Source: Pseudomonas caspiana (lineage in GTDB: Bacteria > Pseudomonadota > Gammaproteobacteria > Pseudomonadales > Pseudomonadaceae). Taken from it: a stretch of 64,000 nucleotides of DNA. The notes beneath the pieces were generated by a model. The model did no database searches and had not been told where the DNA came from. It saw only the letters and a program-made list of their open reading frames with translations. Both the position numbers and the translations under genes were made by a program. The stretch is from NCBI RefSeq assembly GCF_002158995.1, contig NZ_LOHF01000008.1, positions 137,479 to 201,478 on the forward strand, written 5' to 3'. This document shows, piece by piece, positions 53,389-61,299 of this stretch; position 1 is the first letter of the stretch; each line of letters starts with the position of its first letter.

Positions 53389-54063
53389 CTACAGGCCCAG
53401 CCTTTGCTTGAGTTCAGCCTCGGTCCAGACACCACTGGCCGGGCCGCCGGGTAAGCCTTCGTTGGCTCGGGCGAGCGGCAGAATGACCGGGGTAAAACCT
53501 GCGTCGCGCACCAGTCGGGCGCCGACCTCCCGAGCCTTTGCATCATCGGCGAAGGTGGCAATCGACTTGTTTTTACCCGACTGGCTCTCCATCGACGCAT
53601 AGCCGATGGCGTTGAATGCCCGTACCAGATGCACCCCTGGCAGATACTGTTGGTCTGCCAGGGCGACTCCCTGATCCAGGGCTTTGCGTCCGACTTCACC
53701 GTCACGGCCGCTGAATGGATTGCTGGCGCTGAATACGACTTTTCCTTTCAGCTTGTCCTTCAGTTGCTCGGACAACGCTGGCATCGCTCCATAGGGGACG
53801 CTCAACACAATCACATCACCCCATGCGGCGGCATCAGTGACCGAGCCTGCGCGAGTGTTTGGCCCGGCAGTCTTGACCAAATCGTTCAATTCCTCGGGAT
53901 GCCGTGAGGAAAACATTACCGAGTGACCCGCCTTTGCCCATAACGTGCCAAGCGTACCGCCGACGTTACCGGCGCCAATCACGCTGATCTTGAGGGTGTC
54001 TGCCATCACCTGGCTGCTGCACAGGACCAGACTTGCGAATGCCAGTAATAGCTTTCTGAACAT
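53389..54063 (-). CDS. exported NADP-binding protein of the F420-reductase (NpdG) type
   Basis: 224 residues from ATG 54063. Residues 1-21 are a Sec signal peptide (F-R-K-L-L-L-A-F-A-S-L-V-L-C-S-S-Q-V-M-A). The Rossmann domain follows at once: I-S-V-I-G-A-G-N-V-G-G-T-L-G and S-S-R-H-P-E-E-L for NADP, V-I-V-L-S-V-P-Y, and A-F-N-A-I-G-Y near 150, all NpdG-like. F420 is absent from Pseudomonas, so the true hydride partner is unknown. Location in the periplasm is unusual for such a fold. Confidence 0.78.
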   Translation of the reverse strand: MFRKLLLAFASLVLCSSQVMADTLKISVIGAGNVGGTLGTLWAKAGHSVMFSSRHPEELNDLVKTAGPNTRAGSVTDAAAWGDVIVLSVPYGAMPALSEQLKDKLKGKVVFSASNPFSGRDGEVGRKALDQGVALADQQYLPGVHLVRAFNAIGYASMESQSGKNKSIATFADDAKAREVGARLVRDAGFTPVILPLARANEGLPGGPASGVWTEAELKQRLGL

Positions 54064-54150
54064 GTGTCCTACTCCCGAATGGATAAAGTCCAGCATTCAC
54101 CGTAGTAGACGTCGTGCTCGAGTGAAAGGTTGTAGCGACCAGCGTCACCG

Positions 54151-55344
54151 TCAGCTTTGTGGACAAGGCCTGACGACACTGCGCGCTGCCATCGGCCGCG
54201 CCAGGCTGAGCAGTCCCAGCAAAGCCAGCCCGGCGCCCACCCACAGCGGAGCGCGCAGGCCGTACCCGGCATCGATCGCGGTGCCTCCTGCCCAACTGCC
54301 CAGTGCCAGCCCGGCGGTGATGACCGATGTATGCAATGTATTGACCAGCGCAGCTGGCTCGGCGGCTTTCATCACGCGCGCGACCATTGCCGGGTTCAAT
54401 GCCACGCCTGTCAGCCCCAGAGCGATGAAACAGGTCAGGTTCAGCCAGAGGTGCTCACCCGCCAGAGCGAAACCCGTCAACGCGAGAACCAGCAAAAGCA
54501 GACCCCAGCCGAGTGCCTGGAAGGTGTAGCGATCTGCGACGCGTCCCACCACCATGTTGCCCAGTAAATTAGCCACGCCATACAACGCGAGCATGGGCGC
54601 TACGTAACTCGGCTTTAAGCCCACCTCTTGAATCAGGATCGGCGTGCAGTAACTGAAGGCAGCAAAGGTCGCGCCGATAATCAGCCCGCTCGTGACGTAA
54701 GCGGCCCAAAGACTGCGGTTTTTCAATGCGGCCCACTGCGTACTCAGGGCCGGTTCGCTGCCCGCTTCGCTGACAGGCAACCGGACGGCGGCCAGTGCGC
54801 TGCAGATCAGCGCCAGCAACACGACCAGCCAGGAGCTGGCGCGCCAGCCGAAATGCTGCTCGACCCACGCGGTCAACGGCACCCCGGCAACTGGGGAGAG
54901 CATCAGGCCCGCCAGCACCACCGACACGGCACGACCTCGAACTTCGCGTGCGACCAGCCCGGCACAGACCGTCAGGCACAGCCCGATACAGGCGGCGCTT
55001 GCCACGCCCATAAGGATTCGCGCGAAAGCCAGCACCGGATAGCTGGGCGCAATGGCGGCCAGAATCCCGGCGGCTACATAGACAGCCAGCAGTCCAACCA
55101 GCGCACGTTTGTTGCTGATGCCCCGGCTGAGCAGTAATACCGTGACAGGAGGCCCGCCCAATGCCATGCCAAGAGCATAGAAGGCGATGAGATTACCCAC
55201 TTGCGCCAGGCTGACCGAAAACGCATCGGCCAGCGCGGGCATCATCCCGGCAACCATGAACTCGGCGGTTACCAGAGAGAAGATCGTCAAACTCAACAGG
55301 TAGACGGTAGGCGGCAATTTGGAAGGGCTAGTCATGCTGGTCAT
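54151..55344 (-). CDS. MFS transporter, DHA1 efflux type
   Basis: 397 residues from ATG 55344 (a second ATG at 55335 is possible). Twelve helices; the start T-V-Y-L-L-S-L-T-I-F-S-L-V-T-A-E-F-M-V-A-G-M-M-P and A-L-G-M-A-L-G-G-P-P-V-T-V-L match the Bcr/YdhP/CmlA-like multidrug or arabinose exporter branch. No regulator is adjacent. It lies upstream of the exported NADP-binding gene on the same strand. Confidence 0.84.
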   Translation of the reverse strand: MTSMTSPSKLPPTVYLLSLTIFSLVTAEFMVAGMMPALADAFSVSLAQVGNLIAFYALGMALGGPPVTVLLLSRGISNKRALVGLLAVYVAAGILAAIAPSYPVLAFARILMGVASAACIGLCLTVCAGLVAREVRGRAVSVVLAGLMLSPVAGVPLTAWVEQHFGWRASSWLVVLLALICSALAAVRLPVSEAGSEPALSTQWAALKNRSLWAAYVTSGLIIGATFAAFSYCTPILIQEVGLKPSYVAPMLALYGVANLLGNMVVGRVADRYTFQALGWGLLLLVLALTGFALAGEHLWLNLTCFIALGLTGVALNPAMVARVMKAAEPAALVNTLHTSVITAGLALGSWAGGTAIDAGYGLRAPLWVGAGLALLGLLSLARPMAARSVVRPCPQS

Positions 55345-55503
55345 ATCTGGTGCAGGTATCTCAGGCAGAAACAAAGCCCGCTACCCTAGGCAGAGTTGAT
55401 CAAATGGTCAAATAACTGTTGGGCATAGGGTCATGCTTTGCAGACGGACAGGAGCGGCCCCTTATGCCTATGCCGTCGCGCTGTTTTGCGGCAAATAGTA
55501 GAC

Positions 55504-55591
55504 CTGTAGGAGTGCACGAGCACCGCGAGGCCGCGAGAGCGGTGTATCAGACATAACGCCATCGCCGCCTCGCGGTGCTCGTAAGCTACAG
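55504..55591. repeat. REPIN-type inverted repeat
   Basis: ctgtaggagtgcacgagcaccgcgaggc and gcctcgcggtgctcgtaagctacag are near-complementary. The right end is slightly eroded (aagctacag for gcgctcctacag). Confidence 0.85.
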
Positions 55592-55613
55592 AAATGCATG
55601 ACAAGTCAGGCCG

Positions 55614-56498
55614 TCAAGTTCTGACGGCGTCCAACGCACCCGTCAACAGCAGATGCTCAACCTCCGGAGTCCGCTGATTGGCTGCCCCCAGATACTCGAT
55701 CAGCTCGGCTGCCCGGCTGCCACGCAGGCCTGCCGTGGTGATCTTACCGTCGCGCACGTAGGTGTAGAGCCCGGATACCGCGAAGGCTTTCAACTGGGCA
55801 ATGTGTTCAGACTGTCCCGCCAGCGTGGCCTGAAATACCGGGCTTTCGAAGAAGCGACGCCGGGCTAACGGACTCTCGAAGGCTATTTCCATGATCACCA
55901 GTTCTGCCCGCGCAGGGTTGGCGTAGTGCGCGACGTTGGGGGCAGGGGGATGCATGCCGTCATTGTTGAACGGCTGACACAGGTGCAGACGCAATTTCAA
56001 TACTTCCTCCGCGCCAGCCAACACGTCGCCCAGATCATTGGCCAGATACTGCTGCAACTGCGCAAGACTGGTGCGCGGGCTGAAATGCACATGAATCCGG
56101 TCAGATCTGTCCGTGCCGTTGAAGGTTTCGTCATTTAGCCGGTTGACGACAGTCGCCGAGCCGTCTGGGAGATCATAAGCCAGGGTTTCCTCGAACATGT
56201 TTTGCTCGTCCGAGAACAGGATCGAGCTGGCGTTCTGAAACTGTTTTTGATCCTCGGCTGAAGCGAAACCGATCTCGACGCCACCGTCCAGCTCGTAATC
56301 GGTTATCTCTTCAACGCCATCGGCCAAAGGCCACAGGTGGGCATCCTGATTTCGCGAAAAGTGATGCTGAATATACAAGCCGAGCCCCGGCAGGCGGGAG
56401 CAGAGCGGGCCATGCACGTCGCGCCAGTAAGTCGCGAAAATCTCATGGGGGACGCGCTCGCGGCGTTTTACGGTGGTGTAGCTGTTGATCTCAATCAT
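55614..56498 (-). CDS. EthD-domain protein
   Basis: 294 residues from ATG 56498. The N-terminal part has F-A-T-Y-W-R-D-V-H-G-P-L, the EthD signature (Y-W-x-x-x-H-G-P-L) of dimeric ferredoxin-like barrels. The second half repeats a similar fold (R-A-E-L-V-I-M-E-I-A-F-E-S-P-L-A-R-R-R-F-F), so it is probably a two-domain member. Members act in degradation or polyketide pathways; the substrate is unknown here. It is divergent from the DinB gene. Confidence 0.78.
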   Translation of the reverse strand: MIEINSYTTVKRRERVPHEIFATYWRDVHGPLCSRLPGLGLYIQHHFSRNQDAHLWPLADGVEEITDYELDGGVEIGFASAEDQKQFQNASSILFSDEQNMFEETLAYDLPDGSATVVNRLNDETFNGTDRSDRIHVHFSPRTSLAQLQQYLANDLGDVLAGAEEVLKLRLHLCQPFNNDGMHPPAPNVAHYANPARAELVIMEIAFESPLARRRFFESPVFQATLAGQSEHIAQLKAFAVSGLYTYVRDGKITTAGLRGSRAAELIEYLGAANQRTPEVEHLLLTGALDAVRT

Positions 56499-56656
56499 GT
56501 CATTACCTTTAAACGAGAAAATTATCGGCATGAAGTTGAGAGTGGGCAGGTGTTGAGTCGTTCGGTTTATCTGTCGGTGGATCCTGCGAGATAGCCTGCA
56601 AGACCATCAAAACTGGCACACTTGCCAGCATCACCTATTACACCCGAGCCCACACC

Positions 56657-57190
56657 TTGAATCGTCTTGATCATCTCCAGTTAATGGCCACGTACAACCA
56701 GTGGATGAACGACAAGCTCTGTACGGCAGCCGGCACTCTGGATGCCGAGGCATTAAGCGCAGACCGCAAAGCATTTTTCGGTTCGATTCTGGGGACTCTG
56801 AATCATCTGCTGGTGGGCGATATTCTCTGGCTCAAGCGCTTCGCACAGCATCCGGCAGGGTTTCCAACTCTGGATGTGATTCGGGGTATGCGTGATCCTG
56901 AAGCCTTGAATGAGCAAGTGTTCAACAGCCTGGCTGAGCTGACCGTGCAGCGCAGACGGGTTGACCAGGCGATCATTGAATGGACGGCAGAGTTGCAACA
57001 GGACGACCTGGACGTGGTGCTGCATTACACCAATACCGCCGGGATTGCTGCCGCTCGCGATTTCTATGGCTTGTTGATCCACTTTTTCAATCATCAGACC
57101 CATCATCGCGGGCAAGCGACAACGTTGCTGACTCAGGCCGGAGTTGATGTCGGATCTACGGATTTGCTGGGGTTGATTGCCAATGCATAG
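56657..57190 (+). CDS. DinB-family protein
   Basis: 177 residues. The start is probably TTG 56657 (N-R-L-D-H-L-Q-L-M-A-T-Y-N-Q-W-M-N); ATG 56684 is the alternative. Four-helix bundle with His in L-N-H-L-L-V-G-D and H-F-F-N-H-Q-T-H-H-R-G-Q, the DinB/YfiT metal site. Family members use Ni or Zn for thiol-transfer or hydrolysis. Single gene. Confidence 0.82.
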   Translation: MNRLDHLQLMATYNQWMNDKLCTAAGTLDAEALSADRKAFFGSILGTLNHLLVGDILWLKRFAQHPAGFPTLDVIRGMRDPEALNEQVFNSLAELTVQRRRVDQAIIEWTAELQQDDLDVVLHYTNTAGIAAARDFYGLLIHFFNHQTHHRGQATTLLTQAGVDVGSTDLLGLIANA

Positions 57191-57393
57191 GGTGTCCATG
57201 TGTATGCTGACTGCATGACACGCTCCGGTCAGGGAACTCAATGTGCCATCAGGTGCTCGTAGTAACCGAATTAACACAACTCCAGTCTGTGATCGACATC
57301 AAGGCCACTCGATGTCAGCCGATAATATAGACATAAATCCAATGCTGATTCGCCCCACGCGGCTGCGATGCATCACCCCACTGAGGCTGCTTG

Positions 57394-58440
57394 ATGAACA
57401 CCCTATCGGCGAGTGATCGTGCGCAATTGTTGCGTGAAACCACTGCGCAGTTCTGGCAGCACATTGTCCCTGTCGTGCAGATCGCTTTTTGTATTCATCT
57501 CGTCCTGTTCGTCTTGTTCAGCACACTGAAAATACCCTTGCTGGCGGTGGGCAACGGTTTCAGCATTCTGGTTTACGTGGCGTGTCTCAGGGCGATCCGG
57601 GCCGGGCGTTATAGATTTGCCGGCATGCTGATGAGCATGGAGATCATCCTGCATGCCTTGCTGGCGACATGGGTGCTGGGTTGGAACAGCAACTTCTATT
57701 TCTATCTGTATTGCGTGATCCCGATTATCGCGTTCAGCTTTCAAAATGCGCGTCGACCACGATTGCTGCTTAACCTGGCCATTCTCGTCGTATCGGTGGG
57801 GGGCTTCGCGTTGCGCGGGCAGATGGGGATCAACTCAGGTGTTGCGCCGCAGTTGCTTGAGGTATTTGGCATCGTCAACGTGCTGACCGCCGTCGGCGTG
57901 TTATTGCATGGCACGGCCTTGTCTGTGCGCTTTACGCGGTCTATGCAACTGAACCTGTTCCATACCGCCAATCGCGACAGTCTGACCAATCTTTACACCC
58001 GGCGCAGGGTGATGCATGGGGTGCGACAGTTGGCTGACTCCGTACCTGCGGCGATCATCCTGCTGGATATCGACCACTTTAAACAGATCAACGACCGTCT
58101 GGGGCACGAGCAAGGTGACTTGATCCTCCAGCGGGTGGCTGAAGCCATCAATAGCAACGTGCGAGCCTCGGATGTGGCGTCGCGCTGGGGTGGCGAAGAG
58201 TTTCTGGTATTGATGCCGGATGCCTCTGAACAGGCTGCGCAGGTTGTTGCCGATCGAATTCTATTGCGTATCCGCGAATGGGTCGGGCAGGTGGACCAGG
58301 GGCCGCTTACCGTAACGGCAACCCTGGCGGTGAGCGAAATCCGTTCGGGAGAAACGTTTCAAAGCGCTCTTAATCGAGCGGATCAGGCGTTGTATCTGGG
58401 TAAGCAACAGGGGCGTAATAAGGTGATGCTGGCGGGGTGA
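57394..58440 (+). CDS. membrane diguanylate cyclase (GGDEF)
   Basis: 348 residues from ATG 57394 (a TTG precedes it). Six or so N-terminal helices (residues 20-185) form a small MASE-like sensor, and a GGDEF domain follows with D-S-L-T-N-L-Y-T-R-R-R-V and active motif GGEEF at 266-270. The RxxD inhibitory site (R-A-S-D) sits five residues before GGEEF, so it should be feedback-inhibited by c-di-GMP. It is convergent with the phosphatase gene. Confidence 0.88.
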   Translation: MNTLSASDRAQLLRETTAQFWQHIVPVVQIAFCIHLVLFVLFSTLKIPLLAVGNGFSILVYVACLRAIRAGRYRFAGMLMSMEIILHALLATWVLGWNSNFYFYLYCVIPIIAFSFQNARRPRLLLNLAILVVSVGGFALRGQMGINSGVAPQLLEVFGIVNVLTAVGVLLHGTALSVRFTRSMQLNLFHTANRDSLTNLYTRRRVMHGVRQLADSVPAAIILLDIDHFKQINDRLGHEQGDLILQRVAEAINSNVRASDVASRWGGEEFLVLMPDASEQAAQVVADRILLRIREWVGQVDQGPLTVTATLAVSEIRSGETFQSALNRADQALYLGKQQGRNKVMLAG

Positions 58441-58442
58441 GC

Positions 58443-58533
58443 GTGGGACCGGCTTCAGCCGGGAAAGCTGCCTTGCAGATGCTACACATTCAGAAGCTGT
58501 TCCGGCGTCTTCCCGGCTCAAAGCCGATCCCAC
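58443..58533. repeat. REP element of the second class
   Basis: tgggaccggcttcagccgggaa and ttcccggctcaaagccgatccca are near-complementary ends. It lies between the convergent GGDEF and phosphatase genes and resembles the element at 47601-47692. Confidence 0.78.
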
Positions 58534-58584
58534 TCCAGTTTTGCGGGCAAAAACCCAATCTCATTTCAATTCAGATTCAGCCCG

Positions 58585-60267
58585 TCAGGCATGAAATTGC
58601 AATGCATTGGTCAGGTCGCCCATGGGCGTTTGCCCGCGCGCGATCATCGCCTGATCTCGTTCCTTGAGGCCGTCGAGCTTTTCCAGCCCATGAACACGGG
58701 TGATCAAGCGCAGAATTGATGCCGTGTCGTAAACCGTGTGATCGACCGTGCCTTTGCGGGCGAAGGGCGAAACTACCAACGCCGGAATGCGTGTGCCCGG
58801 CCCCCAACGATCGCCTTGCGGTGGCGCCACGTGGTCCCACCAGCCGCCGTTTTCGTCCACCGTGATGACGATGACCATGTTTTCCCATTGTGGACTGTTG
58901 CGCAGCACCTTGATCACCCGGTCGATGTGCCGATCACCTGCGGCGACGTCGGCATAACCAGCGTGCATGTTCAGGTTGCCTTGTGGCTTGTAGAACGTCA
59001 CCGCAGGCAGCTTGCCGGCTTCGGCATCGGCGAGGAATTTATTGCTGCTGACTTCGTCCCCCAGCCCGCCGTCGCGCAGGCGCTTTTTGCGCTCTGCCGG
59101 GTTTTGCGGCCCTTGCTGAACGAAGTAGTTAAACGGCTGATGGTGGTACTGAAAGTTAGGGATCTTCGGGATCCCGGTCGAGTCCTTGAACTCATCAAGG
59201 GTGACCTGCCAGGCACCCGCGTACCACGCCCAGTCGACGTGCTTTTTCGACAGCTTGTCGCCGATATGTTCGTGAGTTTGTGGCACCAGCACATTGGGCA
59301 GGTCCGGTTTGGAATAGTCCGGATTTGCCGGGTCGCGCAGCCAGGTCGGCCAGAACGGCGGTGCCAGCGTGTTGACCGCAAAGCCATCGGGCGTCAGTGC
59401 GCTGGGGCCGAATTGCGGCGCACCGGTCATGGCGCTGGCCGGTGATTGCTCCAGTGGCTTGAGGCGCGGATCTTTCGGGTTGTCGCTCTGCAATTGGGCG
59501 ATCTGTGATTTGGCCGCCGAGTTTGCCGCGTTCGGATAAATCGGCGCGGTGGCTGCAATCAGGTACTGGTGATTGAGGAACGAGCCACCAAAAGCTCCCT
59601 GGAAGAAGTTGTCACAGAGCACGAACTCTTTGGCGACGTCCCACAGACGCAATGAATACTGACTCTGCGCGTAGTAACCCATGGGCAAACCGCCCGAATC
59701 GGCCCACGCCACGAAGCGGTCATTCTTGCCACCATTGATCTGCATCTGGTTCTGATAGAACACATGCCACAGGTCCCGGGTGACGAGGCTAAGCGGCAAG
59801 TCTTCGCCATTCATGCCTTTGAGCGGGAAGGGTGCGTTGGGCAGGTTCTCCTGAAACTGGCCGCCAGCGGGATAGCTCACTCCGTCAACCGTTTGAGGCC
59901 CCAGCTGCAACACGCCGCCCCAGGCCGGTGGCAGGGTCTTCAGCAGTGATCCGTCGCGGTCGCGCTGTTGGTAGTCGGCGGGCTGGAGCGAGGACAAAGG
60001 CTTCTCGACACCTGGGAAGTTGCCAAACAGATTGTTAAAGCTGCGATTCTCGGCGTAGATCACGACGACGGTTTTGACGTTGTCACGCAGAGCCTTGTCC
60101 AGCGCCATGCCGGTCAGCGGTGCGGTATCGGGTGCTGATGCAGGTTGTTTTTCCTGGGCTGTCGCGTAGCTCCCCAAGGTTACACCCGCTCCTAATGCAG
60201 CCATGCCGCCCAGAAAGCGGCGACGGCTTGGGTCGGTCTGCGAGTTATCGTCTGACTTGTCGCTCAT
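58585..60267 (-). CDS. acpA: Tat-exported acid phosphatase/phospholipase C (AcpA family)
   Basis: 560 residues. The twin-arginine signal S-R-R-R-F-L-G-G is at residues 14-21, followed by a hydrophobic A-A-L-G-A-G-V-T-L. The active-site start V-V-V-I-Y-A-E-N-R-S-F-N-N-L-F-G (66-82) and V-D-E-N-G-G-W-W-D-H-V near 475 carry the metal and nucleophile ligands of the AcpA/PLC superfamily. It hydrolyses phosphate esters in the periplasm after folded export. Single gene. Confidence 0.9.
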   Translation of the reverse strand: MSDKSDDNSQTDPSRRRFLGGMAALGAGVTLGSYATAQEKQPASAPDTAPLTGMALDKALRDNVKTVVVIYAENRSFNNLFGNFPGVEKPLSSLQPADYQQRDRDGSLLKTLPPAWGGVLQLGPQTVDGVSYPAGGQFQENLPNAPFPLKGMNGEDLPLSLVTRDLWHVFYQNQMQINGGKNDRFVAWADSGGLPMGYYAQSQYSLRLWDVAKEFVLCDNFFQGAFGGSFLNHQYLIAATAPIYPNAANSAAKSQIAQLQSDNPKDPRLKPLEQSPASAMTGAPQFGPSALTPDGFAVNTLAPPFWPTWLRDPANPDYSKPDLPNVLVPQTHEHIGDKLSKKHVDWAWYAGAWQVTLDEFKDSTGIPKIPNFQYHHQPFNYFVQQGPQNPAERKKRLRDGGLGDEVSSNKFLADAEAGKLPAVTFYKPQGNLNMHAGYADVAAGDRHIDRVIKVLRNSPQWENMVIVITVDENGGWWDHVAPPQGDRWGPGTRIPALVVSPFARKGTVDHTVYDTASILRLITRVHGLEKLDGLKERDQAMIARGQTPMGDLTNALQFHA

Positions 60268-60372
60268 CGTGGATTACCTGCCCGGTATAAATGTTGCCAA
60301 ATATTTCAGGCGAGGGTATCCACGCTATATGACGGTATTGCGACAGCAGGTCTGATCGGGGTACGGCGCAGG

Positions 60373-61125
60373 TCAGGTACGAGGGGCGGTGTAACGGTCG
60401 ATAATTTGCTGAATTTCTCCTGAAACCCTCATGCGTACTAATGTGCGCAGGATTTTCTGCGTGGGCAGACCAGGGTCGTTACGGATGATGCAGCCGGCTG
60501 GCTGATCAGCGATCAGGGCGATGGATTTCAATTGTTCATCGGCGGGCAAGTCACGGTTGAGCCAATCCAGCACCAGCTGGCTGGCCACTGCGTAGTGATA
60601 GCGGCCCGCAACCAGCTTTCGAAGTGTCTGCTCCTGATTGCGGGCGTCCTCGCGAACCAGTTGATGGTTATCGAACAGATATTGCAGGTCGGGGTAGTTG
60701 TAGCCCAGCACTGTGCCGATGGTTTCGTTATCAAACTGCTCGGGATAGGGCCCTGCGGCGGTTGCGGCTGAGGCGATCAGCAAGTCGCGCTGGTAGATGA
60801 TCGGCAAACTCCAGAAGTAATCACCCGAGAGGTTCGGCACCCAGGCCTGGGCTGCGTAGCATCGAATATCTATCTCACCGCGCTCCAGCGCCGCTTGAAC
60901 CCGCAATCGCGGCAAGACGTGATACTCGGCTTCACGGCCTACCTGACGCGCCAGGCTCTGCATGATGTCGAACAGGATCCCGGACGTGGGCTGATAGTCC
61001 TCCAGTTGAACCAGCGGCATCGACCAGCTTTCCGCCACCGAAAACCGCAGTGGCGGCTCTTTCGCATCAACCGGCAAGGCAATCAGCAGCAACAGCGCTA
61101 TTAGAATGGTACGGGTTCGTCGCAT
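60373..61125 (-). CDS. periplasmic solute-binding protein, SBP_bac_3 type
   Basis: 250 residues. Signal peptide to about Ala21. The fold is that of amino-acid-type ABC substrate-binding proteins: F-S-V-A-E-S-W-S-M-P-L-V at the start, G-I-L-F-D-I-M-Q-S-L-A and Y-H-Y-A-V-A-S-Q-L-V-L near 170. No ABC permease or ATPase is near, so it may be a sensor or orphan. It is divergent from dnaX. Confidence 0.78.
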   Translation of the reverse strand: MRRTRTILIALLLLIALPVDAKEPPLRFSVAESWSMPLVQLEDYQPTSGILFDIMQSLARQVGREAEYHVLPRLRVQAALERGEIDIRCYAAQAWVPNLSGDYFWSLPIIYQRDLLIASAATAAGPYPEQFDNETIGTVLGYNYPDLQYLFDNHQLVREDARNQEQTLRKLVAGRYHYAVASQLVLDWLNRDLPADEQLKSIALIADQPAGCIIRNDPGLPTQKILRTLVRMRVSGEIQQIIDRYTAPRT

Positions 61126-61299
61126 AGAAGGTCCCTCAACTACGAGCCATATATAAAACGCTCTCTAAAGACCCGATTAATGCGTGTCTTCACATCCATT
61201 TGCACAGCTTAGCCAGAATAGAAGAGGACACCAGATGCAATTTTGCCCCTGCTCCGCTAGCATTAGCGGTCTTCCGCTTCCCAGTTGCGACGGTTTTCG

